A DNA stretch of 64,000 nucleotides from Pigmentiphaga kullae (GCF_004216695.1 NZ_SGXC01000002.1:1612001-1676000); one strand, 5' to 3'. Positions 19,301 through 29,399 are shown, counted from the stretch's first letter. Numbers and translations: made by a program. Notes: generated from the sequence alone by a model not told the origin.

Positions 19301-19843
19301 TCATAATGAGGGATGCAGCCTTTCCGGCGTCAACGTAGCGTCTCGCCCGCCATTACCCATCCAGGCCTGTCCCTCCTGCACGTTGCATTGAAGCTGCATG
19401 TTCCGTTCCGCCAACCGTGCCAGCGCGGCGGTATCGTCGGGAGCCAGGCGGAAAACCTGCAGATTCTCCAGCCGCGCCAGCTTGTCCTGGTTCTGGCGCC
19501 ACCACGCGTCGGCGGTGCGCCCATAGGCATAAAGCACCACCCGCGCGGCCCGCGCGCAGGCCTTGCGCAACCATTTCTCGTCCGGCAGGCCTACTTCTAT
19601 CCAGACATCCACCGCGCCGGTCAGATCCTTGCGCCACAGATCCGGCTCATCGTCGGTCGACAGGCCCCGGCCGAACGCCAGATCTTCGTCGGCATTCAGC
19701 GCGAAAGCCAGGACCCGCACCATCATTCTTTCATCGGTCTCCGAGGGGTGGCGGGCAATGACCAGCGGATGCTCCGCGTAGTAACCCCTGTCCATGTCCG
19801 CCACTTGCAGCACCGCCTTGTAAACCACCGAACGTAGAGCCAT
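19301..19843 (-). CDS. yaeQ: YaeQ family protein
   Basis: Conserved 180-residue protein with the PD-(D/E)XK nuclease-like fold; its biological role is not established. The N-terminus MALRSVVYKAVLQVADMDRGYYAEHPL and segments RHPSETDERMMVRVLAFAL and DVWIEVGLPDEK, which carry the nuclease-like acidic residues and Lys, match YaeQ. The ATG at 19843 was chosen over an upstream codon because it aligns with the family start. It lies upstream of cfa with a 193-base gap, so they are probably separate units. Confidence 0.88.
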   Translation of the reverse strand: MALRSVVYKAVLQVADMDRGYYAEHPLVIARHPSETDERMMVRVLAFALNADEDLAFGRGLSTDDEPDLWRKDLTGAVDVWIEVGLPDEKWLRKACARAARVVLYAYGRTADAWWRQNQDKLARLENLQVFRLAPDDTAALARLAERNMQLQCNVQEGQAWMGNGGRDATLTPERLHPSL

Positions 19844-20105
19844 GTCTTTCACCGGCCGCCCGCGCGGCGGCCTTTCCTCTTAAAAAACCGGAACCGGGCC
19901 GGCGCACGGCGTTCCGGGGAATTACCTAAGGATGTTTCCGAATGAACTTCGAGCGCCCGTTCCGCTCTATTCATTTGGAAATGTATCCGTTTTCAATTAG
20001 AGCTTCACAGTTTGGAAAATTCGATTCTAAAATGCGCTGGTTATCCTCGCGCCCCAAATCGAGCATTTTCCCTGCCCTTCGCCTGAAAAAACCACCTGGA
20101 CAAAA

Positions 20106-20462
20106 ATGGCTAAAGATACCTACCAAACCCTGCAGGCCCAAATCCGCAAGCTTCAGGAAAAAGCGGAAAGCGTTCGCCAGAAGCAACGCCAGCCTGTCAT
20201 CGCCTCCATTCTTCGCTCGATGCAGGAATTCTCGATCACGCTGGACGAGCTGAAAGCCGCCCAGGCCAAGGGCGTGGCCCCCCGCAAGCGGGCGGGCGCC
20301 GCCGCCAAGACCAGCGCGGCAAAACCCGCCAAGCAGGTCGCCCCCAAGTACCGCCACCCCGAAACCGGCGAAACCTGGACCGGCCGCGGCAAGCCCCCCC
20401 GCTGGCTGGTCGCGGCGGAAGCCGGCGGCGCGACGCGCGATCAGTTTCTCATCGCCCAGTAA
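20106..20462 (+). CDS. H-NS family nucleoid-associated protein (BpH3-like)
   Basis: Histone-like silencer and DNA bridger, 118 residues. The N-terminal coiled coil (about 5-55) serves oligomerisation. An Ala/Lys-rich linker (58-80) leads to the C-terminal DNA-binding domain YRHPETGETWTGRGKPPRWL at 82-101, with the AT-hook-like core TGRGKPPRW. It is shorter than enterobacterial H-NS and matches the beta-proteobacterial H-NS/Bph3 group. The 250 bases upstream are conspicuously AT-rich, fitting autoregulation. A perfect 16-base-stem terminator follows. Confidence 0.93.
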   Translation: MAKDTYQTLQAQIRKLQEKAESVRQKQRQPVIASILRSMQEFSITLDELKAAQAKGVAPRKRAGAAAKTSAAKPAKQVAPKYRHPETGETWTGRGKPPRWLVAAEAGGATRDQFLIAQ

Positions 20463-20491
20463 CACGGCGCGGGCCGACAGGGTTCTTTTAT

Positions 20492-20532
20492 AAAGGTGGT
20501 TTTACGACTCACAATCGTAAAACCACCTTTTT
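20492..20532 (+). terminator. intrinsic terminator of the H-NS gene
   Basis: Perfect 16-base arms (20492-20507 and 20515-20530) with a 7-base loop and a T-run. The A-rich opposite end makes it usable for the convergent DUF486 gene too. Confidence 0.9.
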
Positions 20533-20591
20533 GATTGTTACCATTCGGAAAGCTTTACACACTCAAGCCTTCGATTATTACGGTCGTGAAA

Positions 20592-20936
20592 TTATTTCTT
20601 GAACGCGAAATAGACCGCACCGACCAGGCAGCACGCCGCCCATAAATGGTTCAGCCGCAGCCGCTCGTCCATGAACAGCAGAGCGAACGGCACGAACACC
20701 GTCAGGGTCACCACCTCCTGCAATATCTTCATCTGCGTTACGCTAAGGAAATCGAAACCGTAGCGATTCGCGGGCACCATGATTGCATATTCAAAAAAAG
20801 CGAGCCCCCAGCTCGCCAGCAAGGCGAGATACCAGGGGCTGCCGTGCGCATAGCGCAGGTGTCCGTACCAGGCGAACGTCATGAACATATTGGATAACGC
20901 CAGGAGCCCCACGAACCCCAGAATTTGGGCAGCCAT
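20592..20936 (-). CDS. DMT-superfamily small membrane protein (DUF486)
   Basis: 114-residue protein with four predicted membrane helices (MAAQILGFVGLLALSNMFMT, YLALLASWGLAFFEYAIM, MKILQEVVTLTVFVPFALLF, LWAACCLVGAVYFAFKK), the DUF486 pattern related to small multidrug transporters. Function unknown. ATG 20936 matches the family start. It is divergent from acrR across 164 bases that contain an AcrR-type palindrome at 20978-21005, so it may be part of the efflux regulon. Confidence 0.82.
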   Translation of the reverse strand: MAAQILGFVGLLALSNMFMTFAWYGHLRYAHGSPWYLALLASWGLAFFEYAIMVPANRYGFDFLSVTQMKILQEVVTLTVFVPFALLFMDERLRLNHLWAACCLVGAVYFAFKK

Positions 20937-20977
20937 GCCCCCTCCATCAACAGTCAAGCAAGCCAAAACATGGCATG

Positions 20978-21005
20978 CTTACATACATTCATGCATGTAT
21001 ATAAG
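20978..21005. promoter_or_regulatory. AcrR-type operator between DUF486 gene and acrR
   Basis: Arms CTTACATACAT and ATGTATATAAG pair with one mismatch around TCATGC. The site matches the acrA palindrome at 20 of 28 positions, including the ACATTCATG core. It implies autoregulation of acrR and possible control of the DUF486 gene. Confidence 0.7.
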
Positions 21006-21106
21006 CACTGCATCGGGGGCACCTTACCCAGATAGCCCGTTCACTCACACACCTTTGTCCGGCGGCCCTCCAGGGTGATGCCGGACACCACCGGCTGGGC
21101 ATGGCC

Positions 21107-21745
21107 ATGGTACGCAAAACGAAAGAGGAAGCGCTCGAAACCCGCACCCGCATACTCGAAACGGCCGAACAGATCTTCAGCGAACAAGGCGTCTCGCACA
21201 CGTCGCTGCAAGATATCGCGGCGGCCGCCAATGTAACCCGCGGCGCGATCTACTGGCACTTCAAGAACAAGACGGACCTGCTGGACGCGATGTTGCAGCG
21301 GGTCAAGATGCCTATCGAGGACGCGCTCGAACGCAGTTGCGACGTCAACTCCCCCGACCCGCTCAGCCAGCTGCGGCGCAGCGCCGTCGGCGCCATGCAA
21401 TTGATCTCCGAAGGCGCTAGCGCGCAGCGGGTCTGCGAGATCCTGCTGTTCAAGTGCGAGTATGTGGCGGAAACGGCGGACATGCGCCGCCGCCATGTCG
21501 AAAGCCGCAAGATCGCCCTGGGCCGCTACGAAGACGGCTTCCGCCGCGCCATTGCCCTGGGGCAGTTGCCCCCACACACCAATCCCCGGATCGCCGCCCT
21601 GGGCCTGCACGCCATCATGCACGGCCTGTTCATGGACTGGATGCTGGAACCGGGCGATTTCGACATCACCGAAGTGGGCGGCCGGGTCATCGACGATTTC
21701 CTGGCCGGGCTGAAGATCAGCCAGCCGGAAACGCCGGCCGGCTGA
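21107..21745 (+). CDS. acrR: TetR-family efflux repressor AcrR/TtgR
   Basis: Drug-responsive repressor, 212 residues. The N-terminus RKTKEEALETRTRIL and helix-turn-helix TSLQDIAAAANVTRGAIYWHF (about 30-52) closely follow E. coli AcrR; CEILLFKCEYVAET in the ligand domain matches AcrR MEILFHKCEFVGEM. The ATG at 21107 aligns with the AcrR start; ATG 21101 adds two residues, and neither has a good ribosome-binding site. It lies 4.5 kb from the pump operon rather than beside it, with an operator like the one at acrA, so it probably represses that pump. Confidence 0.9.
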   Translation: MVRKTKEEALETRTRILETAEQIFSEQGVSHTSLQDIAAAANVTRGAIYWHFKNKTDLLDAMLQRVKMPIEDALERSCDVNSPDPLSQLRRSAVGAMQLISEGASAQRVCEILLFKCEYVAETADMRRRHVESRKIALGRYEDGFRRAIALGQLPPHTNPRIAALGLHAIMHGLFMDWMLEPGDFDITEVGGRVIDDFLAGLKISQPETPAG

Positions 21746-21760
21746 CGGGCGGGCGGCGCG

Positions 21761-22444
21761 CTACTTGCGCTGCTCCACCTCGTAGGTCACATCCCTGACC
21801 TGCCCGTTGGTATCGGGAAAGCGATCGAAAATCGCCCGCACCAGATAGGGCATCACCTGCGGAATGGAGTCGCCCGAGCCGGTGCTTACCGCCGTGGACT
21901 CGTAGACCTTCTGCCCGTTCTGCCGGGCATCCCGTATCTCCACCCGCAGCGAGGCACGGGACGCGTCCACCGTGGTGGACGTCCAGGTCGGCGGATACGG
22001 CGGCCCCCAGGCGAAGCCCATGCCGCCGCGGCCACGATAGCCGAATCCGCCCCAGCCATAACCCCAGGGTCCCCACGGCCCGTAGAAAGGATCGTAGGCC
22101 GGGCGTTCGACGCGCACCTGCACCGGCTCGACGCCGTACGAGAAGTTGATCGTGAAGCGGGCGGGCTGCCCCGCCCGGGCCTCGACCATGCCGGTGGGAC
22201 CGATGCCGGAGCGGATCATGTCGGCGTATTCGCGGTACTCCAGGCTGTCCCGCTGCGCCGCGGACGGATCGAATTTCCAGGTGGCGCCCACGGCATCGGC
22301 CGGCCATTGCTGGAAGGTCGTGACGCGGGCCGGCACCGTGGTCGCGCAACCCGCGAGCAAGGCCACCGCGGCGACCTTGGCAACGCGGCTGGCCCATGTC
22401 CAGCCGCCCCGTCGGAGGAAAGAATTACATTTGGATATCGACAT
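21761..22444 (-). CDS. DUF4136 domain lipoprotein
   Basis: Predicted lipoprotein of unknown function, 227 residues. The signal peptide ends in LLAGC (Cys at 33); the DUF4136 domain follows (FQQWPADAVGATWKF, YADMIRSGI, then ASLRVEIRDARQNGQKVYESTA). A Gly/Pro/Tyr/Trp-rich stretch at 117-145 (PFYGPWGPWGYGWGGFGYRG) is typical of the family. It is convergent with acrR, 15 bases apart. The start may be a later codon, because the 32-residue leader is long. Confidence 0.85.
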   Translation of the reverse strand: MSISKCNSFLRRGGWTWASRVAKVAAVALLAGCATTVPARVTTFQQWPADAVGATWKFDPSAAQRDSLEYREYADMIRSGIGPTGMVEARAGQPARFTINFSYGVEPVQVRVERPAYDPFYGPWGPWGYGWGGFGYRGRGGMGFAWGPPYPPTWTSTTVDASRASLRVEIRDARQNGQKVYESTAVSTGSGDSIPQVMPYLVRAIFDRFPDTNGQVRDVTYEVEQRK

Positions 22445-22587
22445 GGTGCTTTCGCGTCCGCAGCAAGAATCGTAATTTAACCGTTATGGCGCTTGGACCG
22501 ACACGAGGTGTTTCGGTTCTCGGCCGACGCGCCCCGCCTCACCCCGCTACAATCCCATCCCTGCGCCGTCACTCGTTTCCCGCCATC

Positions 22588-25284
22588 ATGCGTACCGATA
22601 CTCCCGTCACCATCAGACGCCAGAATTACCTTCCGTTTCCGTATGACATCGCGACGGTCAGGCTGGAATTCGACCTCGATCCCGCGGACACCCAGGTCCG
22701 TTCGCAGCTGGAGGTGCGGCGCACCGGCGAAGGTCCGCTGGTCCTGAACGGCGAAGACCTGGAACTGGTCTCGGTCCAGGTGGACGGCCGCGACTGGGCC
22801 GGGCGCTACCAGGTGGACGGCGACACCCTGACCCTGGACGGCCTGGGCACCCAGGCGCGGGTCGAGATCGTCTCGCGCTGCCGGCCCGAGGCCAATTCCG
22901 CGCTGATGGGGCTCTACGTCTCGAACGGCGTCTTCTTCACCCAGTGCGAGGCCGAGGGCTTTCGCCGCATCACCTGGTTCCCCGACCGGCCCGACGTCAT
23001 GTCGCGGTATTCGGTGGTGCTGCGGGCCGACAAGAAGCGCTTCCCGCAACTGCTGTCCAACGGCAACCTGGTCAAACAGGCCGACCTTGCCGACGGCCGC
23101 CACGAAGCCCATTGGGAAGACCCGTTTCCCAAGCCCTGCTACCTGTTCGCGCTGGTGGCCGGCGCCCTGACCTGGCGCGAGTCGCGCATGCGCACCCGCT
23201 CGGGCCGCGAGGTGCTGCTGCAGGTCTACAGCGATCCGGGCAGCGAAGGCAAGACGCAGTACGCGCTGGAGTCGCTGGAACGCGCGGTGCGCTGGGACGA
23301 GCGACGCTTCTCGCTCGAACTGGACCTGGACCGCTTCATGATCGTGGCGGCGCGCGACTTCAACATGGGGGCCATGGAAAACAAGGGCCTGAACATCTTC
23401 AACGCCGCCTACGTCCTGGCCGACCCGGAAAGCGCCACCGATGCCAACTTCAGCGCCATCGAGGCGGTGATCGGCCACGAATACTTCCACAACTGGACCG
23501 GCAACCGCGTCACCTGCCGCGACTGGTTCCAGCTCAGCCTGAAGGAAGGCCTGACCGTCTTCCGCGACCAGGAATTCACCGCCGACATGATGGCGCAGGG
23601 GCTGGATGCGCAAGCGGCCGCCAGCGCGCGCACGGTCAAGCGCATCGACGACGTCGTGACGCTGCGCGCGGCCCAGTTCCCCGAGGATGCCGGCCCGATG
23701 GCCCACCCCATCCGGCCCGAGAGCTACCAGGAAATCGGCAACTTCTACACCGCCACCGTCTACGAGAAAGGCGCGGAAGTCATCCGCATGCAGCAGACGC
23801 TGCTGACGCCGGCCGGATTCACGCGCGGGCTGGCCGAGTACTTCCGCCGGCACGATGGCCAGGCCGTGACCTGCGACGATTTCGTGGCGGCGATGGAATC
23901 GGTGTACGCGCAGGACCATCCCGGGCGCGACCTGTCCGTGTTCAGGCGCTGGTACAGCCAGGCCGGCACGCCGCGGGTGCGGGTGACGATCGAACACGAC
24001 GCCGCCACGCGGCGCTGCACCGTCACGCTGGCCCAGCGCTGCGAACCGGTCGGCGTGGAACGCCTGCCGGGCGCGCCGGCCAAGCAGCCCTTCCACATCC
24101 CCTTCGCCATCGGCCTGCTCGACGCGCAGGGCCGCCCCCTGCCGCTGAAACAGGCGGACGGCCACGAGGTGCGCGACACCGCACTGCTCGAACTGACCAC
24201 CGAACACGCGCAATGGACCTTCGAGAACATCGACGCCAGGCCCGTGCCCTCGCTGTTGCGCGACTTCTCCGCGCCGGTCATCGTCGAGTACGACTACACC
24301 GACCACGAGCTGGCGCTGCTGATGCGGCACGACGGCAATGCCTTCGCCCGCTGGGAAGCCGGACAGCAACTGGCCACCCGCGTCATACTGGCCGCCACCC
24401 GGGAACGGCAGGAAGGCAGGCCCTTCGCGCTGCACCGCGACTTCATCGAAGCCTGGCGCTCGGTGCTGACCGCGCCGGGGCTGGATGCCGCCTACCGCGC
24501 CCGCGCCCTGACGCTGCCGTCGGAAAAGACGCTGGCCGAACACATGGCCAAGGTCGACCCGGTGGCGCTGGCCGCGGTGCGTGACGAAACGCTGGGCGCG
24601 CTCGGCCGCGCGCTGGCGGACGACTGGCGCGCCGCGGTCCAGGCCAACCAGACGCCGGGCGACTACTCGCCCGACCCCATCAGCGCGGGCAAGCGCGCGC
24701 TGAAGAACCTCGCGCTGGCCACGCTGATGGCCGGCCGCGTGGACGGCGCGACGGAACAGGCGCTGGGCCAGTACGACACGGCGCGCAACATGACGGACCG
24801 GTTGTCGGCGCTGTCGTCGCTGGTCAACTTCGGCGCGGCCGATGCCTCCGCGCGGGTGCTGGCCGATTTCTACGAGCGCTGGCAGGACGATCCGCTGGTG
24901 GTGGACAAATGGTTCACCCTGCAGGCAACGGCCCGCGGCACCACGGTACAGACCGTGGAAGGCCTGATGACCCATCCCGCGTTCTCGCTGCGCAACCCCA
25001 ACCGCGCCCGCTCGCTGGTCTTCCAGTTCTGCCTGAACAACCCCTATGGCTTTCACCGCGCCGACGGCAGCGGCTACCGCTACTGGGCCAGCCAGGTCCT
25101 GGCGCTGGACGCCCTCAACCCCGAAATCGCCGCCCGCCTGGCCCGCGCGCTGGACCGCTGGGTCCGCTACGTGCCCGAGCTGAGCGAGCCGATGCGGCAG
25201 GTCCTGCAACAGGTGCGCAGCCACCCCGGCCTGTCGCGCAACGTTACCGAAATCGTTTCTAAAGCCCTGGAGATCGCCGCATGA
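22588..25284 (+). CDS. pepN: aminopeptidase N (M1 metallopeptidase)
   Basis: Zinc aminopeptidase that removes N-terminal residues from peptides in the cytoplasm. 898 residues. Signatures: GAMEN exopeptidase motif at 261-265, HEYFH at 297-301 with catalytic Glu298, and the third ligand Glu320 in SLKEG. The C-terminal DUF3458/ARM domains of E. coli-type PepN are complete. ATG 22588 ([17 protein letters not shown]) fits the family; upstream in-frame codons are Arg/Pro-rich. The stop overlaps the fbp start (ATGA). Confidence 0.97.
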   Translation: MRTDTPVTIRRQNYLPFPYDIATVRLEFDLDPADTQVRSQLEVRRTGEGPLVLNGEDLELVSVQVDGRDWAGRYQVDGDTLTLDGLGTQARVEIVSRCRPEANSALMGLYVSNGVFFTQCEAEGFRRITWFPDRPDVMSRYSVVLRADKKRFPQLLSNGNLVKQADLADGRHEAHWEDPFPKPCYLFALVAGALTWRESRMRTRSGREVLLQVYSDPGSEGKTQYALESLERAVRWDERRFSLELDLDRFMIVAARDFNMGAMENKGLNIFNAAYVLADPESATDANFSAIEAVIGHEYFHNWTGNRVTCRDWFQLSLKEGLTVFRDQEFTADMMAQGLDAQAAASARTVKRIDDVVTLRAAQFPEDAGPMAHPIRPESYQEIGNFYTATVYEKGAEVIRMQQTLLTPAGFTRGLAEYFRRHDGQAVTCDDFVAAMESVYAQDHPGRDLSVFRRWYSQAGTPRVRVTIEHDAATRRCTVTLAQRCEPVGVERLPGAPAKQPFHIPFAIGLLDAQGRPLPLKQADGHEVRDTALLELTTEHAQWTFENIDARPVPSLLRDFSAPVIVEYDYTDHELALLMRHDGNAFARWEAGQQLATRVILAATRERQEGRPFALHRDFIEAWRSVLTAPGLDAAYRARALTLPSEKTLAEHMAKVDPVALAAVRDETLGALGRALADDWRAAVQANQTPGDYSPDPISAGKRALKNLALATLMAGRVDGATEQALGQYDTARNMTDRLSALSSLVNFGAADASARVLADFYERWQDDPLVVDKWFTLQATARGTTVQTVEGLMTHPAFSLRNPNRARSLVFQFCLNNPYGFHRADGSGYRYWASQVLALDALNPEIAARLARALDRWVRYVPELSEPMRQVLQQVRSHPGLSRNVTEIVSKALEIAA

Positions 25285-26294
25285 AGCGCAAGACGCTCAC
25301 CCAATTCCTGATCGAGCAGCAGCGCGGATCCGCCGCCCTGCCCGCCGAAGTCCGCCTGCTGATCGAAATCGTCGCCCGCGCCTGCAAGGCCATCGGCCAC
25401 GCGGTCGGCAAGGGCGCGCTGGGCGGCGTGCTCGGCAGCCTGGAGTCCGAGAACGTCCAGGGCGAAGTGCAGAAGAAACTGGACGTGCTGTCCAACGAGA
25501 TCCTGCTGGAAGCCAACGAATGGGGCGGCCAGCTGGCGGCCATGGCTTCCGAGGAAATGGAAACCGTCCACCTCATTCCCACCCACTACCCCAAGGGCGA
25601 ATACCTGCTGCTGTTCGACCCGCTGGACGGCTCCAGCAACATCGACGTGAACGTGTCCATCGGCACGATCTTCTCGGTGCTGCGCGCACCCGCCGAGGCG
25701 CGAGGCCGCGAGATCACCGAACAGGACTTCCTGCAGCCGGGCACGCAGCAGGTGGTGGCGGGCTACGCGCTGTACGGTCCGCAGACCATGCTGATCCTGA
25801 CCGTGGGCACCGGCGTGTTCGGCTTCACCCTGGACCGCGAGCTCGGTTCGTGGGTGCTGACCCAGGAGAACATCCGCATTCCGGCCGACACCAAGGAATT
25901 CGCGATCAACATGTCCAACATGCGCCACTGGGCTCCGCCCGTGCGCCGCTACGTCGAGGAATGCCTGGCCGGCAAGACCGGCCCGCGCGGCAAGGACTTC
26001 AACATGCGCTGGATCGCCTCCATGGTGGCCGACGTGCATCGCATCCTGAACCGCGGCGGCATCTTCATGTACCCGTGGGACGCGCGCGAACCGACCAAGC
26101 CCGGCAAGCTGCGCCTGATGTACGAAGCCAACCCGATGAGCATGCTGGTGGAACAGGCCGGCGGCGCCTCGACCAACGGCCTGCAGCGCATCCTGGACAT
26201 CGAGCCCGCCGCGCTGCACGAACGCGTCAGCGTGATCCTGGGCTCGAAGAACGAAGTCGACCTCGTCACCCAATATCATCACGAGGCGGGTTGA
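25281..26294 (+). CDS. fbp: fructose-1,6-bisphosphatase class I
   Basis: Gluconeogenic enzyme that hydrolyses fructose 1,6-bisphosphate to fructose 6-phosphate. 337 residues with the class I metal site [12 protein letters not shown], the active-site region GGIFMYP, and [20 protein letters not shown]. It overlaps pepN by four bases (ATGA), so the two are translationally coupled. A terminator hairpin begins 6 bases after the stop. Confidence 0.97.
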   Translation: MKRKTLTQFLIEQQRGSAALPAEVRLLIEIVARACKAIGHAVGKGALGGVLGSLESENVQGEVQKKLDVLSNEILLEANEWGGQLAAMASEEMETVHLIPTHYPKGEYLLLFDPLDGSSNIDVNVSIGTIFSVLRAPAEARGREITEQDFLQPGTQQVVAGYALYGPQTMLILTVGTGVFGFTLDRELGSWVLTQENIRIPADTKEFAINMSNMRHWAPPVRRYVEECLAGKTGPRGKDFNMRWIASMVADVHRILNRGGIFMYPWDAREPTKPGKLRLMYEANPMSMLVEQAGGASTNGLQRILDIEPAALHERVSVILGSKNEVDLVTQYHHEAG

Positions 26295-26299
26295 GGAAG

Positions 26300-26326
26300 C
26301 TCCCTGCGCGCCTCGCGCGCAGGGAG
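26300..26326. terminator. convergent hairpin between fbp and the glutamine-synthetase-like gene
   Basis: Arms CTCCCTGCGCG and CGCGCAGGGAG, 5-base loop, filling the 33-base convergent gap. It lacks a long T-run. Confidence 0.65.
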
Positions 26327-26327
26327 T

Positions 26328-27773
26328 TCAGAACAGCTCGAAGTACTCGCGCTGTTCCCACTCGCTCACTTCGAGATTGAAGCGGGCGATCTCGGCTTCC
26401 TTGATGTGGCAGAAGTAATCCACGAAGCCGGTCCCCAGGCCTTCCCGCAGCACCGGATCGTCGCGCAGGCAGCCCAGCGCTTCGGTCAGCGTATGCGGCA
26501 GGCTGGCGGCCTGGGTTTCGTAGGGCGCGTCGGCCGACGGCCCGGGATCGATGGCGCGGGCGATGCCGTCCATGCCCGACAACACCTGCGAGGCGAAATA
26601 CAGGTAGGGATTCGCCGCCGGCTCGCCCACCCGGTTCTCGATGCGGGTCGCGGAGTCACCCACGCCGCCCAGCACGCGCAGCATCACGCCCCGATTGTCC
26701 CGCCCCCAGATCGCCCGATCGGGCGCGAGCGAATACGGCCGATAGCGCTTATAGCCATTCAGGGTCGGCGTGGACAGCGCGGTGGCGCCGCAGGCGTGGG
26801 CGAGCAGCCCGCCCAGGTAGTGGCGCCCCACCGGCGAGAGGTCCTGGCCCGCCTCGGTGGGCACGAAGGCATTGCTGCCGTCGGCCAGGCGGCGCAGGGA
26901 TTGATGCAGGTGCCAGCCGCTGGACACCACGTTCGGAATGCGCGGGCGGCACATGAAGGTGGCGTGGAAACCTTCGCGGCGGCACACCTGCTTGACCGCG
27001 TTGCGGAACAGGATCATGTCGTCGGCCGTCTTCAGCGCATCGCCCGGCGCGAAGGTGAACTCGAACTGGCTGGGACCGAATTCCACCTCCAGCGAACGCA
27101 GCGGCAGGTCCAGTTGCTGCGCCGTCTTGCGCACCAGTTCCATGACCGGATCGACCGCGTCATAGCGCAGCTCGGTCAGGTACTGATAGCCGTGCGACAT
27201 CAGCTCGACGTCCGGAGGCACGCCGGGCTGGCCGGGCTGGCCCGCGTCTTCGGGGCGCATGTGATGCTGCGCCACCTTGAAGACGTGGCACTCGACCTCC
27301 AGCCCCGTGATCAGGCCGTACCCCGCTTCGTTCAGGCTCGCCAGCGTCTTGCGGAACAACTGGCGGGTATCGAACGGAACGGGCACGCCGCTCTGGAAAT
27401 ACGTATCGCACAGCAGCCAGCCGGTATTGGGCGCCCAGGGCAGCACCTTGAACGTGGTGGGGTCGGCCACCATCAGGACGTCGGCCGCCCCCTGCATCTC
27501 GGGGCGGCTGAAGCCGCCTCCGGAGGTGAACACCGGGAACACCGTCCGGTGCGACGTATCCTTGGCGTACATGGTGGTGGTGATGGTGACGCCGCTCTTG
27601 AGCGCGCGCACCGCTTCCTGGGCCACCAGCGTCTTGCCGCGCAGGATCCCGTGCTGGTCGGGGAAGGAAAAGCGCACCACGTCCAGCTTGCCGCCCTCCA
27701 GGGCGGCGATGACGTCGCGCGCGGCCTGCTGCTGGGCCTCGGACCACAGGCCGAACCGATCAACGAAAGACAT
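26328..27773 (-). CDS. glutamine synthetase family protein (possible gamma-glutamyl-amine ligase)
   Basis: ATP-dependent ligase of the GlnA superfamily, 481 residues. Seen: beta-grasp N-domain (VRFSFPDQHGILRGKTL), EVEFGPSQFEF, the ATP-site region FMCRPRIPNVVSSGWHLHQSL, and RIENRVGEPAANPYLYFA. It diverges from housekeeping GlnA and resembles the PuuA/GlnT/AtdA1 type, which glutamylate amines. The start is ATG 27773 with GGAGG overlapping the upstream stop. It lies 8 bases after a Rieske oxygenase gene, so the two form an operon. The substrate is unknown; an amine or aniline-like compound is inferred. Confidence 0.85.
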   Translation of the reverse strand: MSFVDRFGLWSEAQQQAARDVIAALEGGKLDVVRFSFPDQHGILRGKTLVAQEAVRALKSGVTITTTMYAKDTSHRTVFPVFTSGGGFSRPEMQGAADVLMVADPTTFKVLPWAPNTGWLLCDTYFQSGVPVPFDTRQLFRKTLASLNEAGYGLITGLEVECHVFKVAQHHMRPEDAGQPGQPGVPPDVELMSHGYQYLTELRYDAVDPVMELVRKTAQQLDLPLRSLEVEFGPSQFEFTFAPGDALKTADDMILFRNAVKQVCRREGFHATFMCRPRIPNVVSSGWHLHQSLRRLADGSNAFVPTEAGQDLSPVGRHYLGGLLAHACGATALSTPTLNGYKRYRPYSLAPDRAIWGRDNRGVMLRVLGGVGDSATRIENRVGEPAANPYLYFASQVLSGMDGIARAIDPGPSADAPYETQAASLPHTLTEALGCLRDDPVLREGLGTGFVDYFCHIKEAEIARFNLEVSEWEQREYFELF

Positions 27774-27781
27774 GCCGCCTC

Positions 27782-29086
27782 CTACGCCGCCCACTCGGAA
27801 CTCTTGCGGCGCTTCTCGTCCGCGACCTTCCAGTAATCGCTCCAGGTATCGTCCGGGCCGATGCCGTCGATGGAAGGCGGACCGGTGAATTCGCCCGCCT
27901 TCGACTCGTCGATCATCATCAGGGCTTTCTCGCCGCGCCCGGCCTGGTCGATGGCCTCGAGCAGCAGGCGGCGATAGGCGACGATGCCCTTGTCGGTGGA
28001 CCCCAGGTGCTCGCGGGTGCGGTCCTGGATCCTGCCCTGCGATTCGACGGCCCACTGGTCGTGCACGTTGATGTCGTGCCCCATCCCGGTATAGGTCTGC
28101 GTCGCCTGCTCTTTCGAATCGTAGCCGTAGTTGTTGAAACGGCCCACGCGCGGCATGTAGTCCGGCAGTTCGTACAGCGCCAGGCGCTGGTCGCGCATCT
28201 GCTGCTTGTTCACCGGCTGGCCGAAGCTGGTGAAGATGGCGTACCAGTAGCAGCTCTCGTCATCGATCGGCACATGCCATTGCGCGATCGTCATCTCGGA
28301 GCTCATGGGGATGATGAAGGCCTGCGGGAAGACGAGATTGGTCACGCGCACGTGGGTCTGCTCGTCGCCCAGCCGGCGCAGCGCGGTCAGGCGCAGCCCG
28401 TAGTTGGCGGGGTCGACCTTGATCTCGGGGCGGTCGTACTCGCGCAGCACCTTGGTGATGGGCAGGTTGGAATCGGCCGAGGCGCCGCGGAACTGCTTGC
28501 CGTAGCTGGCCTCGGTATCGCCATCCTCGAAGAAACGGTGCAGGTACGAGGCGTGGGCGGGATCGATGCCGACCTCCAGCGCCTGCAGCCAGTTGCAATC
28601 GAGGTAGCCCTTGAAGGCGAAGGTGTATTCGTTCGGGGCGACGAAGCAGTCGAAGTGCGGGAACGCCGGGGCCTCGCCTTCGCCGATATAGGCGAACAGA
28701 AGGCCGCTCTTCTCGACCACGGGATAGGACTTCTGCTTGATGCGCTGGGGCAGTTTGCTGCCTTCCGGTTCGGCCGGCGTCTCCAGACAGGCGCCGCTGA
28801 CGTCGAACAGCCAGCCATGGAACAGGCAGCGCAGCCCGCCGTCCTCCAGGCGGCCGAAGGCCAGGTCGGCGCCGCGGTGCGGACAGTCGCGATCGAGCAG
28901 GCCGTAGCGGCCTTCCTCGTCGCGGAACAACACGAAATCCTGCCCCATCAGCTTGACGGGACGGATGGGGCGGTCGCCCTCCAGTTCGTCGACCAGGGCG
29001 ACGGGCTGCCAGTACTGGCGCAGCAAGGTGCCGGCCGGCGTGCCCATCCCCACACGGGTGATGCGTTCATTCTGCTCAGGGGACAT
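27782..29086 (-). CDS. Rieske-type aromatic ring-hydroxylating oxygenase, alpha subunit
   Basis: Mononuclear non-haem iron oxygenase, 434 residues. The Rieske cluster ligands are in CPHRGADLAF...RCLFHGW (Cys-X-His, 17 residues, Cys-X2-His). The catalytic iron site is DPAHASYLH (bridging Asp, two His). The C-terminal part resembles the LigXa/phthalate dioxygenase group. ATG 29086 has GGAG 8 bases upstream. No ferredoxin or reductase gene is adjacent, so electrons must come from elsewhere. It is transcribed with the glutamine-synthetase-like gene. Confidence 0.88.
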   Translation of the reverse strand: MSPEQNERITRVGMGTPAGTLLRQYWQPVALVDELEGDRPIRPVKLMGQDFVLFRDEEGRYGLLDRDCPHRGADLAFGRLEDGGLRCLFHGWLFDVSGACLETPAEPEGSKLPQRIKQKSYPVVEKSGLLFAYIGEGEAPAFPHFDCFVAPNEYTFAFKGYLDCNWLQALEVGIDPAHASYLHRFFEDGDTEASYGKQFRGASADSNLPITKVLREYDRPEIKVDPANYGLRLTALRRLGDEQTHVRVTNLVFPQAFIIPMSSEMTIAQWHVPIDDESCYWYAIFTSFGQPVNKQQMRDQRLALYELPDYMPRVGRFNNYGYDSKEQATQTYTGMGHDINVHDQWAVESQGRIQDRTREHLGSTDKGIVAYRRLLLEAIDQAGRGEKALMMIDESKAGEFTGPPSIDGIGPDDTWSDYWKVADEKRRKSSEWAA

Positions 29087-29399
29087 ACGAACTCCATTGG
29101 GGTGGTGCGATGTATGCAAGATACTATTCTATGGATCCAATGATGTAAACCCATGCCCTTTCCCATCTTCAGAAAAAGATATGGAAAAATCCATGAATAT
29201 GAAAATAATTCTTTATTTTCATGCACTTAACAAATAACATCGTTTTCCCTAACCGTGAAATCGACAATTGGCGACAGAGCCGGAAATGGCCAGATTTCTC
29301 AAAACTGGATCCAGCCTATCAATTCGATACAATGAGGCGCCAAGTGAATCGCGCCGCACCACGGACGGGCATGCGCTGCACTCGCAAAGGAGAGCGACA
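29087..29399. other. divergent regulatory region, Rieske oxygenase | GntR
   Basis: 313 bases, AT-richer than the neighbours (29110-29260 especially), with no supported gene. Two palindromes containing TGGATCCA occur, at 29132-29139 near the oxygenase side and as CTGGATCCAG at 29305-29314 near the regulator. These are candidate operators for the GntR protein; the evidence is only their symmetry and placement. Confidence 0.4.

Noticed and set aside
19942..20253. 103-codon frame overlapping the H-NS gene
   Set aside because: Out of frame with the clear H-NS gene, no ribosome-binding site; Arg/Ser-rich shadow.
22477..25224. 915-codon open frame antisense to pepN
   Set aside because: Same GC-bias artefact; pepN carries all catalytic motifs.
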